Source: Afifellaceae bacterium (lineage in GTDB: Bacteria; Pseudomonadota; Alphaproteobacteria; Rhizobiales; Afifellaceae). From it: a DNA stretch of 64,000 nt. Below are positions 26,036 to 36,103 of the stretch, in pieces (position 1 is the first letter of the stretch; each line of letters opens with the position of its first letter). Both the position numbers and the translations under genes were made by a program. Under the pieces are notes generated by a model. It did no database searches and was not told where the DNA came from. It saw only the letters and a list, made by a program, of their open reading frames with translations. The stretch is taken from assembly GCA_028281235.1 (NCBI GenBank), contig JANQKG010000007.1, forward strand, positions 231,420-295,419, given 5' to 3'.

Positions 26036-27652
26036 ATGACGGACGGCATGATTCACAATCCGATCTTGGAAGGCTTCAACCCCGATCCGTCGATCGTCCG
26101 CGTCGGAGAGGATTACTTCATCGCGACCTCCACATTCGAATGGTATCCGGGCGTGCAGATCCACTATTCGCGCGATTTGTCCAACTGGCGGTTGGTAAGC
26201 AGGCCCCTGAACCGCGCAAGCCAGCTCGATATGCGCGGCAATCCGGATTCGTGCGGTGTCTGGGCCCCCTGCCTGACATATGCCGACGGTTTGTTCTGGC
26301 TCGTCTATACGGACGTCAAACGCTACGACGGCAACTACAAGGACACGCACAATTACCTCGTCACCGCGCCGGCTATCGAGGGGCCGTGGTCCGACCCCGT
26401 CAGGCTCAACTCGTCAGGTTTCGACCCCTCACTCTTTCACGATGACGACGGCAGCAAATGGCTCGTCAACCTCGTGTGGGACCATCGGCCCGCTCACAAC
26501 CGCTTCGGCGGCATCCTGCTGCAGGAATATGATGCTTCCCGAGGCGCACTTATCGGCGCAATCACCAACATCTTTCCCGGAACCGCACTCGGCTGCACGG
26601 AGGGACCCCACCTCTACAAACGCAACAACTGGTACTACCTGCTCACCGCGGAGGGCGGCACCGGCTACAACCACGCCATCACGATGGCGCGGTCGCCTGC
26701 CTTGACCGGCCCCTATGAGGTTCACCCCGAAATGCACTTGGTCACAGCCAAGGATTCGCCCTCCGCGCCGCTGCAACGCGCCGGACATGGCGACTTCGTG
26801 GAGACTGAGAACGGCGAGGTCTATGTCGTTTCGCTCGTCAGCCGGCCGCTATCGGACAGTCGCCGCAGCCCTTTGGGGCGCGAGACGGCCATAGAGCGGG
26901 CCGTCTGGGGTGATGACGGATGGCTGCGGCTGGAGCATGGCTCGCCCGCGCCGCGCCTCAATGTGCCCGCCAGCAAAAAACGCTCCGCGACCCGGCCAAA
27001 CGCCGACAAGGCCGTCGCATATGATTTCAACACCAAAACCCTTCCAATCGATTTCCAGTGGCTGCGCACGCCCGATGCCGAACGCATCTTTTCACTGACG
27101 GATCGGCCCGGACATCTGCGGCTCTTTGGGCGCGAGGCCATCGGAAGCTGGTTTGAGCAGGCACTGGTGGCCCGCCGGGCAACCGATTTCGCCTACTCTG
27201 CGTCGGTCAAGTTGGCGTTTCACCCGACCACATTTCAGCACTGCGCCGGCCTGACGGTCTATTACAACCGCCACAAATTCCACTACCTCCACGTCACGCA
27301 TGATGAGCGCCTCGGCCAAATCCTGACCATCCAGTCCTGCTTGGGTGACTGGCCGGAAGCACGGCTGGCGCGGTCCTGTTCGGAGCCGGTCGTCCTGTCT
27401 GCCGACGGGCCGGTGGAACTTACGGTGCACGTTGCCGACGATCGGCTGCAGTTCAGCTATTCCGCCGACGGAGCGGCAAAAAAGGACATCGGTCCGGTCC
27501 TGGATGCTTCAATCTGCTCTGACGAGGCCGGGCGCGGCGAGCACGCAAGCTTTACCGGTTCGTTCGTCGGCATGGCGTGCCAGGATTCAACCGGACAAGG
27601 AACGCCGGCCGATTTCCAGGATTTCAGATACGTGCCCGAAGGGTCGAGGTAA
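26036..27652 (+). CDS. xynB: Glycoside hydrolase family 43 beta-xylosidase-like protein
   Basis: A cytoplasmic GH43 enzyme of 538 residues, expected to release xylose or arabinose from short oligosaccharides. The five-bladed propeller covers roughly residues 5-315 and a concanavalin-like C-terminal domain the rest. Catalytic residues by comparison with well-studied GH43 xylosidases are Asp17 in NPDPS (base), Asp130 in SSGFDPS (pKa modulator) and Glu189 in CTEGPH (acid). There is no signal peptide, so it acts on sugars imported by the transporter encoded just upstream. Whether xylosidase or arabinofuranosidase is the main activity is not settled by sequence. Confidence 0.9.
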   Translation: MTDGMIHNPILEGFNPDPSIVRVGEDYFIATSTFEWYPGVQIHYSRDLSNWRLVSRPLNRASQLDMRGNPDSCGVWAPCLTYADGLFWLVYTDVKRYDGNYKDTHNYLVTAPAIEGPWSDPVRLNSSGFDPSLFHDDDGSKWLVNLVWDHRPAHNRFGGILLQEYDASRGALIGAITNIFPGTALGCTEGPHLYKRNNWYYLLTAEGGTGYNHAITMARSPALTGPYEVHPEMHLVTAKDSPSAPLQRAGHGDFVETENGEVYVVSLVSRPLSDSRRSPLGRETAIERAVWGDDGWLRLEHGSPAPRLNVPASKKRSATRPNADKAVAYDFNTKTLPIDFQWLRTPDAERIFSLTDRPGHLRLFGREAIGSWFEQALVARRATDFAYSASVKLAFHPTTFQHCAGLTVYYNRHKFHYLHVTHDERLGQILTIQSCLGDWPEARLARSCSEPVVLSADGPVELTVHVADDRLQFSYSADGAAKKDIGPVLDASICSDEAGRGEHASFTGSFVGMACQDSTGQGTPADFQDFRYVPEGSR

Positions 27653-27666
27653 CCATAGACACGGCC

Positions 27667-28464
27667 TTAACCGGACGGATCCCGGTTGGGCCTCGCCTCT
27701 CTTTCGCGATCCAGCCGCAGCCTTAGCCGCGTGCGACGGTCGGCATCAGATACGGCGGGAACCTGCAACGCGCTGTTGAGGCGCCAGTCAATGTTGTTCT
27801 GCATGTGCGCCTCCATCGCCGATCTGGCGCTCTCTGGGTCGCGCGCTTCCAGCGCAGCGAATATCTTGACATGGTCCTCAATCGCCCGCGCCCGTGTCGA
27901 ATATGCGTCTGAGCGTTCGTCGAGGATGCGCCAGATGTCCGATTCCCGTCGAAAGTTCCAAAGCTGTTCGACGATGTAGATCAAAGCGCTGTTGCCGGTC
28001 ATCTCCGCGATGTGCGTATGAAAGCGTCGGTCGGCGATGTCGAAAAGGTCGCTGCCCTCCTCCTGCCCCTGAACCTGCTGCTCGATATGCAGGCGCAGTT
28101 GAACGATCTGCTCGGGCGTCGCGCCGCCGGCGGCAATCGCCGCAACGCCTGACTCAATGAGCTTCCTGGCCTCCAGGAGCTCAAATGTGCCGATGCCGAG
28201 ATCGACCTCCGGTGCCGTTTGCCCGGTGCCGACCACATAGATGCCAGAGCCGCCGCGAACAGCGACGTAACCCATGATCTCCAACGCAATGATGGCTTCA
28301 CGCAGCGTGGGGCGGCTGACCGCGAACTGCTCCACCAGTTCCCGCTCTGCCGGAAGCCGATCGCCGGCCGCGTACTCACCGCTAACGATACGGTCGACGA
28401 TCCGATCGGCGATCTCGCGATAGCGCCGAAAGTTCTTCTTCGGGAGATGCGTGGTTGCCGACAT
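27667..28464 (-). CDS. FadR-type GntR family transcriptional regulator
   Basis: A GntR regulator of about 265 residues with an N-terminal winged helix (YREIADRIVDRIVSGEYAAGDRLPAERELVEQF region, about residues 14-75) and a C-terminal helical FCD ligand domain. The ATG at 28464 is preferred over the GTG at 28488, because a well-formed operator overlaps the eight extra codons. It converges with the GH43 gene and diverges from a ribose-type transporter operon. It probably controls that operon and itself. Confidence 0.88.
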   Translation of the reverse strand: MSATTHLPKKNFRRYREIADRIVDRIVSGEYAAGDRLPAERELVEQFAVSRPTLREAIIALEIMGYVAVRGGSGIYVVGTGQTAPEVDLGIGTFELLEARKLIESGVAAIAAGGATPEQIVQLRLHIEQQVQGQEEGSDLFDIADRRFHTHIAEMTGNSALIYIVEQLWNFRRESDIWRILDERSDAYSTRARAIEDHVKIFAALEARDPESARSAMEAHMQNNIDWRLNSALQVPAVSDADRRTRLRLRLDREREARPNRDPSG

Positions 28465-28467
28465 GAG

Positions 28468-28511
28468 ATTGGCTTGACCAATTGACACAAAAGTAGATCG
28501 GTCTTACCAAT
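28468..28511. promoter_or_regulatory. Pair of FadR/GntR-type operators
   Basis: Two 15-bp sites match the palindrome ATTGGTnnnACCAAT with one mismatch each: ATTGGCTTGACCAAT at 28468-28482 and ATCGGTCTTACCAAT at 28497-28511, with starts 29 bases apart. This pattern is typical of FadR-subfamily GntR proteins. They lie directly in front of the regulator gene and upstream of the divergent transporter. The rest of 28512-28654 shows only a small hairpin (28534-28550) and the AGGGAGGA ribosome site. Confidence 0.65.
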
Positions 28512-28654
28512 CATGCAATGGGGGCGTTGGGTGCTCGCTGCCTAAGCGAGGGCAAGGCGAAGCGGCCTGAATATGGGAGCCGGGCTCGCTTCCGGGCCAT
28601 GCCCTGCGACCCGGCTGCATAAGCTGCGACAAGCAGAGCAAGGGAGGACATAAC

Positions 28655-29674
28655 ATGAAATGGATCAACGTGACTCTGGCGGCAGCGCTGCTCGCCGTAG
28701 CCGGCGGCGGTGTTGCCGTCGCCGACACATCGGATAAGCGCATCGCGCTCTCCAACAATTACGCCGGCAATTCGTGGCGCCAGGCCATGCTCCGCAGTTG
28801 GGAAAGCGTCACCGGTCAAGCCGTGACCGACGGGGTCGTTGCGGCGGCCGACGCCTTCACGACCGCTGAGAACCAGGTTACCGAGCAGGCGGCGCAGATA
28901 CAGAACCTCATCCTTGAAGGCTATGACGCGATCGTGCTGAACGCCGCCTCGCCGGAAGGCCTGAACGGTGCGGTCAAGGAAGCCTGCGACGCGGGCATTA
29001 CCGTCGTCTCGTTCGATGGTGTCGTCACCGAGCCTTGCGCCTGGCGGATTGCCGTCGACTTCAAGCAGATGGGCAAGGACGAGGTGCTTTATCTCGCCGA
29101 GAAGCTGCCCGATGGCGGCAACCTTCTGGAGATCCGCGGTCTTGCCGGCGTCTTCGTCGACGATGAGATCAGCGCCGGTATCCATGAAGGCGTAGCGGAG
29201 AACCCGCAGTTCAACATAGTCGGCTCCGTGCACGGCGACTGGGCGCAAGATGTCGCCCAGAAGGCGGTGGCCGGCATCCTGCCGAGCCTTCCCGACATCG
29301 TCGGTGTCGTGACACAGGGCGGTGACGGTTACGGCGCCGCGCAAGCCATCAAGGCCGCCGGGCGCGACATGCCGGTCATCATCATGGGCAACCGGCACGA
29401 CGAGCTGACCTGGTGGAAGGAGCAGAAGGACGCCAACGGGTATGAGACAATGTCGGTCTCCATCGCGCCCGGCGTGTCGACGCTGGCCTTCTGGGTGGCG
29501 CAGATGATCCTGAGCGGCCAGGACGTACCGAAGGACCTGACCGTGCCGTTCCTCCGCATCGATCAAGACAATCTGGAGGAGAACCTCGCCAACACCGAAG
29601 CCGGCGGCGTGGCCAACACGCTGTATTCGGCGGAAGACGCCGCAAGTGTCGTGGCGGAAGCAAAAGCGATGTAG
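28655..29674 (+). CDS. Sugar ABC transporter substrate-binding protein, RbsB type
   Basis: A periplasmic binding protein of 339 residues, Peripla_BP_4/ribose-binding family, with a signal peptide (cleaved after VAVA before DTSDK). The fold markers [34 protein letters not shown] and [19 protein letters not shown] are clear. It starts an operon with a double ATPase and two RbsC-like permeases and is divergent from a GntR regulator. The ligand may be a pentose or related polyol. Confidence 0.9.
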   Translation: MKWINVTLAAALLAVAGGGVAVADTSDKRIALSNNYAGNSWRQAMLRSWESVTGQAVTDGVVAAADAFTTAENQVTEQAAQIQNLILEGYDAIVLNAASPEGLNGAVKEACDAGITVVSFDGVVTEPCAWRIAVDFKQMGKDEVLYLAEKLPDGGNLLEIRGLAGVFVDDEISAGIHEGVAENPQFNIVGSVHGDWAQDVAQKAVAGILPSLPDIVGVVTQGGDGYGAAQAIKAAGRDMPVIIMGNRHDELTWWKEQKDANGYETMSVSIAPGVSTLAFWVAQMILSGQDVPKDLTVPFLRIDQDNLEENLANTEAGGVANTLYSAEDAASVVAEAKAM

Positions 29675-29694
29675 CCGACTCCCCTTTCGCGGCC

Positions 29695-29716
29695 CTCACC
29701 GGTAAGAGCCGGCGAG
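29695..29716 (+). other. Imperfect intercistronic stem-loop after binding-protein gene
   Basis: CTCACCGG (29695-29702) pairs with CCGGCGAG (29709-29716) at seven of eight positions around a six-base loop. It is weaker than the equivalents in other operons and overlaps the ribosome site of the ATPase gene. Confidence 0.4.
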
Positions 29717-29718
29717 AG

Positions 29719-31191
29719 ATGCACGCTGATACGACCACCATCGTACGACTGGACGGCGTCGAAAAGCACTTCGGCGCCGTCCGCGCTCTGGACGGCGTCG
29801 ACCTGAATGTCGACGCCGGCGAATGTGTTGGGCTGGTTGGCCACAACGGAGCAGGCAAGTCGACGCTCATGAACGTGCTGGCCGGGACGACGTCGCCGGG
29901 CGCCGGCAGCATCGTCATCGGCGGTGCTGACCTGACCGGCGCGTATGGCGTCGCCGCGGCGACCCGACAAGGCATCCGCTGCGTCTTTCAGGAGCTTTCG
30001 CTCTGCCCCAACCTGACGGTCGCGGAGAACGCGCGCATCATGCACCCGTCGTTTTCCGGGTTCGGATGGCGACGGCGCGCTGGAGCTCTCATTGTCGGCA
30101 AACTCGATGAGATCTTCCCCGGTCACGGCATCGAAGCAGGCAATATGGTCGGGGATTTGTCCATCGCCCGCAGACAGATGGTTGAGATTGCGCGTGCCTT
30201 TTCCGTGACCGATACGCCGGCGGCTCTCGTCATCCTGGATGAGCCGACCTCGTCACTCGATGCGCATGTTGCCAATCAATTGTTGGATTATGTGCGCCGC
30301 TTCATCGCGGGCGGCGGTGCCTGCATTCTGATCTCGCATCTTCTCGGAGAGATACTTCAGACAGCGACTCGGATCGTCGTTATGCGTGACGGCAAAGTCG
30401 TCGCCAGGCGACCCGCCAACGAGTTCAATCGGACGACCCTTGTCTCGGCGATGGGCAGCGTGGTCGAAGAGCGGGGAGAGCATACCGCAGCGGCAACATC
30501 CAGGCGTAGCAGCGGAGAACCGCGCGTCCGTGCGCGCCCCGCTGCCCAGACGGACAAGCTTGAGCTTCTGGCCCACCAGGGCGAAATCGTCGGTCTTGCT
30601 GGCCTTGAGGGACACGGCCAAAAAGAGATTCTCATCGGCATCCTGCAGGCCCGCAAACGGCGCTCCGACATGGCCTATGTCGAAGGAGCGACGGCGCTGG
30701 TGGCCGGCGACCGACAGAACGAGGGAATCTTCCCGCTGTGGTCAATCGCCCGCAATATCGGCATCCGGTCGCTCAAGTCGCTGCGAACCGGCGCCCTGAT
30801 CGACCGCACGAAAGAGGACGACCTTGCGGCGGAATGGCGCGACAAAATCAACATCCGCACACCCGACCTCAACAACGGCATCCTGTCGCTCTCGGGCGGC
30901 AACCAGCAAAAAACACTGTTTGCCCGCGCCCTGGCGTCTGACGCGGAGATTATTCTCATGGACGATCCCATGCGCGGGGTCGACGTCGGCACAAAGCAGG
31001 AAGTCTACAATCTGGTGCGGCGTGAAGCCGACAAGGGTCGCACATTCATCTGGTACACGACCGAGATGGATGAGCTGGACCATTGCGACCACGTCTATGT
31101 CTTCCGCGACAGCCGCATCGTCGCCGACCTCGCCCGGGACGAACTGACCGAGGAGCGGGTTCTGCACTCATCATTCGAGCCGGAGGCATGA
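29719..31191 (+). CDS. Sugar ABC transporter ATP-binding protein, RbsA/MglA type
   Basis: A double-domain ATPase of 490 residues. The first domain has Walker [10 protein letters not shown] (about residues 40-48) and Walker [14 protein letters not shown]. As usual for RbsA, the second domain has a degenerate Walker A (GLEGHGQKE) but keeps the signature LSGGNQQK and [12 protein letters not shown]. The stop overlaps the ATG of the permease gene at 31188. It energises the two permeases that follow. Confidence 0.9.
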   Translation: MHADTTTIVRLDGVEKHFGAVRALDGVDLNVDAGECVGLVGHNGAGKSTLMNVLAGTTSPGAGSIVIGGADLTGAYGVAAATRQGIRCVFQELSLCPNLTVAENARIMHPSFSGFGWRRRAGALIVGKLDEIFPGHGIEAGNMVGDLSIARRQMVEIARAFSVTDTPAALVILDEPTSSLDAHVANQLLDYVRRFIAGGGACILISHLLGEILQTATRIVVMRDGKVVARRPANEFNRTTLVSAMGSVVEERGEHTAAATSRRSSGEPRVRARPAAQTDKLELLAHQGEIVGLAGLEGHGQKEILIGILQARKRRSDMAYVEGATALVAGDRQNEGIFPLWSIARNIGIRSLKSLRTGALIDRTKEDDLAAEWRDKINIRTPDLNNGILSLSGGNQQKTLFARALASDAEIILMDDPMRGVDVGTKQEVYNLVRREADKGRTFIWYTTEMDELDHCDHVYVFRDSRIVADLARDELTEERVLHSSFEPEA

Positions 31192-32231
31192 GCGAGGGTG
31201 CTCCATCCACGACGTTGCTGGGCAGAGGCTACGCCTGGTCGACGTCCCCGAGGGTCCTGCGGTCGCTGCTGCCGGCCTTTTCGCTGGCCGTCATCCTGAT
31301 CGCGATCTTCTACTTGCAGCCGCGGGCCATGAGCCCGATCGGCATGAAGCTCCTGTTCAATCTCGCCGTGCCGATCGCCTTGGCAACCATCGCCCAGATG
31401 TTCGTGCTCGCGGTGAACGACCTCGACCTTTCGATCGGCGCTTATGTCGGCTTCGTGGTGGCGGTGGGCTCCACGATGCTGTCGGGCGGACTTGCGGGAC
31501 TGCCGCTTCTGGAGGGGCTGATCCCGGACCCGGCGCCCTGGATATTCACCACACCACTCGCGGGAATCGTCGTACTCGCGGCTGCGATAGGCGTCTACGC
31601 CCTTTTGGGCGCGGTTATACAGCTGCGAAACCTCCCCTCCATCGTGGTCACGCTTGGCATGTCGTTCATCTGGGCCGGACTTGCCGTGCTCGTCCTGCCG
31701 ACACCGGGCGGAAGTGCGCCGACCTGGCTGCGCGGTCTGATGACGCTGCAGGTGCCGATCGTTCCGTTTCCCATCGTGGCGCTGATCGTCATCGGCCTCG
31801 TCGTCCATCTCTTGCTGATGCGATCGGCCTATGGCGCGGTGATCCGCGGCTCGGGCGGAAATCCGCGGTCGGTCGCGCGGGCAGGCTGGTCTCTCGTCAG
31901 GGTCAAGATGGCGGCGTTCGGGCTGGCGGGGCTCTTCGGCGTCCTGTCCGGTCTCGCTCTTCTCGGCCTGACGACGGCCGGCGATGCCAACATCGCCGTT
32001 CGCTACACATTGCTCTCCATTGCCGGCGCGATTCTCGGCGGCAGCGAGTTTGTCGGCGGTCGCGTCTCGCCGATCGGTGCGGTTATCGGCGCAGCCACAC
32101 TGACCTTGGCCAATTCGTTTCTGACGTTCCTGCGGCTCAATCCGGACTGGCAGATCGGCGCGCAAGGGGCGATCCTCATCATCGTGCTTGCGTTGCGCGT
32201 CCTCATCAGCCGCGGCGAGGTGCGGAACTGA
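31188..32231 (+). CDS. Sugar ABC transporter permease, RbsC type
   Basis: An inner-membrane permease of 347 residues with eight to ten predicted helices, starting at the ATG overlapping the ATPase stop. Typical RbsC segments are [20 protein letters not shown] and [22 protein letters not shown] second permease follows with TGATG overlap, so this system has a heteromeric pore, unlike the single RbsC of the ribose prototype. Confidence 0.88.
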   Translation: MSEGAPSTTLLGRGYAWSTSPRVLRSLLPAFSLAVILIAIFYLQPRAMSPIGMKLLFNLAVPIALATIAQMFVLAVNDLDLSIGAYVGFVVAVGSTMLSGGLAGLPLLEGLIPDPAPWIFTTPLAGIVVLAAAIGVYALLGAVIQLRNLPSIVVTLGMSFIWAGLAVLVLPTPGGSAPTWLRGLMTLQVPIVPFPIVALIVIGLVVHLLLMRSAYGAVIRGSGGNPRSVARAGWSLVRVKMAAFGLAGLFGVLSGLALLGLTTAGDANIAVRYTLLSIAGAILGGSEFVGGRVSPIGAVIGAATLTLANSFLTFLRLNPDWQIGAQGAILIIVLALRVLISRGEVRN

Positions 32232-33181
32232 TGCCGGCGGCCGTGAAGCAGATTTTGGAGCGGCCGTGGATTTGGGTCTATATCGCGGCGATCGCGGTCT
32301 GGGGCGCCACGATGGTCTTCACTCAGGGCCAGGGCGGCGGCGACCTGCTGACGGCCGCACTCGCCTTCGCGACGTTCTCCGTCATCGTGGCGCTGGGCCA
32401 GATGATGGTGATCACGCTCGGCCCGGGCAACGTCGACCTGTCCATCCCGGCCACCATGACGCTTGCCGGCACGGTGGCGACCAAGGTGATGGACACGCAG
32501 GATTCAATGATCCTGGTGGGCTTCCTGCTGGCCCTGGCCGTCGGGTTGGGCGTGGGGCTCTTCAATTACGGGCTGATCCGTCTTCTGCAGATCCCGCCGA
32601 TCATCGCGACGCTCTCGTCGAGCTTCCTCTTCCAGTCGGCCGCCATCTGGTACAATCGCGGCCTGCGGATCAAGCCGCCGCCGCAGCTTGCCGACATCGC
32701 CACGCGCGATGTCCTCGGTCTGCCGCTGCTCGCCGCTGCCGTCATCCTTCTGGCCGTGATCGTGCATGTCGTCCTGCATCGCACCACTTATGGGCGGGCC
32801 GTTACGGCGGTCGGGCAGAACACACGCGCGGCCGCTCTTGCCGGGATCAATGTCGATCGCGTGCGTTTCCAGACGTACGTGTTCTGCGCCGTTCTGGCCG
32901 CGGTGAACGGCTTCTTCTTTTCTGCGTTCTCCGGCGGAGCCGCCCTTAACATGGGGCAGGCCTACCTGCTGAACTCCATCGCGGTAGTCGTCATCGGTGG
33001 CACGTCGGTTGCCGGGGGCTTCGCGAACGTCCCCGGCCTATGGGCAGCGGCCATGTTCCTCTTCCTGGTGGAAGCGATGCTGAACACGTTCGGTCTCGGC
33101 GCAGGAATCAGACTTGTGCTCACCGGCCTCATCATCGTGGGCGTGATCATCGCGGCAGGTGGACAGAAGACCGAGCGCTGA
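32231..33181 (+). CDS. Sugar ABC transporter permease, RbsC type
   Basis: The second permease, 316 residues, whose ATG shares a base with the previous TGA. It carries the RbsC-type segments MVITLGPGNVDLSIPATMTLAG and VVVIGGTSVAGGFANVPGLWAA. It is the last gene of the operon. The following 113 bases (33182-33294) are a convergent gap in which I see no convincing terminator. Confidence 0.88.
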   Translation: MPAAVKQILERPWIWVYIAAIAVWGATMVFTQGQGGGDLLTAALAFATFSVIVALGQMMVITLGPGNVDLSIPATMTLAGTVATKVMDTQDSMILVGFLLALAVGLGVGLFNYGLIRLLQIPPIIATLSSSFLFQSAAIWYNRGLRIKPPPQLADIATRDVLGLPLLAAAVILLAVIVHVVLHRTTYGRAVTAVGQNTRAAALAGINVDRVRFQTYVFCAVLAAVNGFFFSAFSGGAALNMGQAYLLNSIAVVVIGGTSVAGGFANVPGLWAAAMFLFLVEAMLNTFGLGAGIRLVLTGLIIVGVIIAAGGQKTER

Positions 33182-33294
33182 GCGGAGAACCTGTCTGGGC
33201 GGGAGCAGTCACCCACTCGCGCGTAGGCTCCGGCTTCGGCGGTCGCTGATCGTTGTTGCAATAGAGCGGCCAACCAAAACATGGCAGCCGCGGG

Positions 33295-34188
33295 CTATGT
33301 TCCCACTCCCGTCATGGCGCGCAGCGCCTCAAACACGGCAGCGGTATCCTGCTCATCACGCCCCTCCGACAGGGCGGCGGTGTAGAAGGGCAAGCTGGCG
33401 GAGAAAAGCGGCACCGGCGCACCAACGTCGCGGGCCTGCTCGGCGATCAGCGCCAAATCCTTCATGAAAACATCCATCTTCATGGTGGCAGGCTCGTAGG
33501 TCCCGGACACCATGAGCGGCCCGCGCAGATCGAGCATGCGTGAGCCGGCGGCCCCGGAGCGGAGCGCGTCCAGCGTCGTCTCCGGGTCGAGACCGGACCG
33601 GCCGGCAAGCAGCAGCGCCTCCGCGGTCGCAAGATTGTGCACAGCCACCAAGAGATTGGCGACAAGCTTGAGCTTCATGCCTGCGCCGAACGAGCCGACA
33701 TGCCGGACGTCGCGCGCGATCGCCTGCAACACGGGTTTGACCCGCTCATATGCGTCGTGCGCACCGCTGGCGAAAACGACAAGATCGCCGTGTGCCGCCT
33801 GCGCCCCGGTTCCGGAGACCGGGCAGTCCAGCATTGTGACGCCGACGGCCGACAATTGCGCGCGGGACCGTTCCTTGGCTGTCGCCGACAAGGTGCCCAT
33901 CTCGACGGCGATCGTGTCGGGCCGGGCTTTTGCCACCAAAGCGTCGGTCACGCTGGCGAGCGCGGCTTCGCTGGCGAGCGCAACCAAAATGACATCGGCT
34001 GCACCCGTCAGCTCCGTGATGTCGCTGCAGCCGCGTCCGCCACCGGCCACCAACGCCGCGACTGCCTCCTTGTCGACGTCATAGCCGCACACGTCAAAGC
34101 CGCTTGCCACCAAATTCGCAGCGTAGGCCTTACCCATGATGCCGAGGCCGATGATCCCGACCGAACGCATGCGTGCCTCACTGGTCAT
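33295..34188 (-). CDS. NAD(P)-dependent 3-hydroxyisobutyrate/tartronate-semialdehyde-type reductase
   Basis: A beta-hydroxyacid dehydrogenase family enzyme of 297 residues, which interconverts a semialdehyde and a 3-hydroxy acid. The cofactor site GIIGLGIMGKAYA is at about residues 10-22, the substrate loop DCPVSGTGAQ near residue 118, and the catalytic Lys region KLVANLL near residue 170. The ATG at 34188 has an AGGTGG ribosome site. It is the last gene of a leftward operon. In the proposed pathway it would reduce the final semialdehyde, the step done in pyrimidine breakdown by RutE or YdfG. Confidence 0.85.
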   Translation of the reverse strand: MTSEARMRSVGIIGLGIMGKAYAANLVASGFDVCGYDVDKEAVAALVAGGGRGCSDITELTGAADVILVALASEAALASVTDALVAKARPDTIAVEMGTLSATAKERSRAQLSAVGVTMLDCPVSGTGAQAAHGDLVVFASGAHDAYERVKPVLQAIARDVRHVGSFGAGMKLKLVANLLVAVHNLATAEALLLAGRSGLDPETTLDALRSGAAGSRMLDLRGPLMVSGTYEPATMKMDVFMKDLALIAEQARDVGAPVPLFSASLPFYTAALSEGRDEQDTAAVFEALRAMTGVGT

Positions 34189-34237
34189 CAGTGTCCACCT
34201 TCTGTCGGTGCAGGCGGGAGCAATACCCCGCCTGTCT

Positions 34238-35968
34238 CTATTCGATCACCGGCAGAAGGACATGGGCCGGCGCGTCCGGGTCTATATGTACAATCGTCGT
34301 GCCGCCGAACACGCTTGGCGGCCTGTCGCGCGGATCGTCATGCAGAAACGGACCGCAGCCGAGCAGCTCGTTCTTGAAGTTGGACAGGCGCGCACCGGTC
34401 GTCTTCTGCCACGTATAGTCCTTGCCGCGCACGCTCAGCGCAATGCGGTGGCCTTTCGGCACGACGATGCTTGTCGGCCAGATCTCGATATCGAGATCAA
34501 CCGGCTCACCCGGCGTCAACGGCTCGATCTCGTCATGCGTATGATACGGACGGAACGGCTCGCTGAGTGCCTCGTCCAACTTGCGGTGGGATGCCCGCAG
34601 CCAGCCTTGGGCGATCGGCGTATGCGGGTCGATCGCGCCCATGAAAGTGACCTCGCGCAGATCGGGCGTGAAGATACGGAAGACGAGGAAGATGTCGGCG
34701 TCCTCGGTGCTTGAAGATATTTTCAGCTTGGCGGCGAGCGGACCCGTGATCTCGGTTTCGTGTTCGAGCGGCTCCGACATGAAGGTGAGCCCCTCCCCCA
34801 TCGCCTCAAATGGCAGTTGCGCCGGCTCGGCCGGCGGATCAAGCGACAGGGTTTGACAGACAGGATCGAGGTAGAATCGCGTCCAGTTGGTCGACGGCAG
34901 CGGCCAGTCGTCCTCAAAGCGCTCCTCGAACCTGTCGACGTGACGAACTTGGAGCTGGACACGGCGGCGCTCCCCCCAGCCATTATCCTCGCCCTTCAGA
35001 AAATGATCGAAGAACTGGAGCTGAATGTTTCGCCCATAATCGGTGTAGAAATGCGTCCAGTGCTCAAGCCCGTGCGCTTCCAGCCACTTGTCCTTTGAGG
35101 CTGCCCGGAAGAAGCCCTCAAAATTGCCGCGCGGGTGAAGCCCCTGCCCGCCCCAATTGGCCGCCGACAGGAACGGCACCGTCACCTTGTCCCAGATCGG
35201 CGACCGCGCCTTGTGATAATCATCATCAAGCGGATGGGCGAGAATCGCGTCGCCGAAGCTGCAGCGATTGGCCGCCAGTTCGTCGTCCGACAGCATCTCG
35301 TCCCCGCAGATCAGCATGCCGCTGACCTTGGAGCGCCCTCCGCGCTCGCCCAGACCGTACTGCACGGTGCGCACCTGCATGTCGTACCAATTGGCCCAGA
35401 ACGTCGACAGGATGCCGCCATGATGCGTCATGTCGCGATACCAATCGGCTGCGCCTTCCCAGATGCACATCGCCGCCAGATGCGACGGCTGCAGGCTGGC
35501 GACGTGCCACTGGTTGATGCCGTAATAGGAGACGCCATTGATCCCGACCTTGCCGGAGGACCAGGGCTGCGCGCCGGCCCATTCGATGCAGTCGTAAAAG
35601 TCCTTCGTCTCACGCGGGGAGAAATGATCGACATAACCGGGCGAGCGTCCGGTGCCGCGGCTGTCGACACGCACGCAGACATAGCCGTGCGGCACCCATT
35701 TCTCCGGATCGACGACCTCCCAGTTCTGGTGAAGATTGCTCGACCCATGCGGCACGTCGGGATGCTCCGCCACCATGCGCTGCCAGGCGCTCGGATAGCC
35801 GTCCTGGAAGGCCAGGCCCTTCGCATAGGGGCCGTAGGTGATCAGCACCGGATAACGCCCGTGTTGAAGCGGGCGGAACACATCGGCGCGTAGGACAATT
35901 CCGTCGTCCATTTCGATCGGTACATCCCAATCGATCGCCATGCCTTGCTGTTCGGTCGTGAAGCTCAT
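34238..35968 (-). CDS. CocE/NonD family hydrolase (X-Pro dipeptidyl-peptidase-like)
   Basis: A serine hydrolase of about 576 residues with an alpha/beta core, a helical cap and a C-terminal jelly-roll domain, the layout of cocaine esterase and glutaryl acylases. The nucleophile is Ser147 in GVSYYG. A His is present in GLEHWTHFY. At the place where CocE has the catalytic Asp (GGWYD) this protein reads ANWGGQGLHPRG, so the usual Asp is absent. The ATG at 35968 has an AGGAGAAG ribosome site; the frame runs on to 36034 without support. It lies between the RidA-like and reductase genes, so an amide or ester intermediate is a likely substrate. Confidence 0.87.
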   Translation of the reverse strand: MSFTTEQQGMAIDWDVPIEMDDGIVLRADVFRPLQHGRYPVLITYGPYAKGLAFQDGYPSAWQRMVAEHPDVPHGSSNLHQNWEVVDPEKWVPHGYVCVRVDSRGTGRSPGYVDHFSPRETKDFYDCIEWAGAQPWSSGKVGINGVSYYGINQWHVASLQPSHLAAMCIWEGAADWYRDMTHHGGILSTFWANWYDMQVRTVQYGLGERGGRSKVSGMLICGDEMLSDDELAANRCSFGDAILAHPLDDDYHKARSPIWDKVTVPFLSAANWGGQGLHPRGNFEGFFRAASKDKWLEAHGLEHWTHFYTDYGRNIQLQFFDHFLKGEDNGWGERRRVQLQVRHVDRFEERFEDDWPLPSTNWTRFYLDPVCQTLSLDPPAEPAQLPFEAMGEGLTFMSEPLEHETEITGPLAAKLKISSSTEDADIFLVFRIFTPDLREVTFMGAIDPHTPIAQGWLRASHRKLDEALSEPFRPYHTHDEIEPLTPGEPVDLDIEIWPTSIVVPKGHRIALSVRGKDYTWQKTTGARLSNFKNELLGCGPFLHDDPRDRPPSVFGGTTIVHIDPDAPAHVLLPVIE

Positions 35969-36103
35969 CGGCTTCTCCTGATTTCGACGCCGGCCGTTCG
36001 AGGCGGCAAAGTTGGTGGGCTTGCCCGCGCCCATGTGAGGTGCGGAACCGTTCCAATCGGCGCTGCAGCGTGCGGTCCGCCGGGCAGCGATTTGGATAAG
36101 GCT

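Noticed and set aside
28511..29566. A 351-residue minus-strand frame opposite the RbsB-type gene
   Set aside because: It is a GC-rich shadow of the binding-protein gene, with His/Arg/Gly-rich low-information sequence and no recognisable domain.
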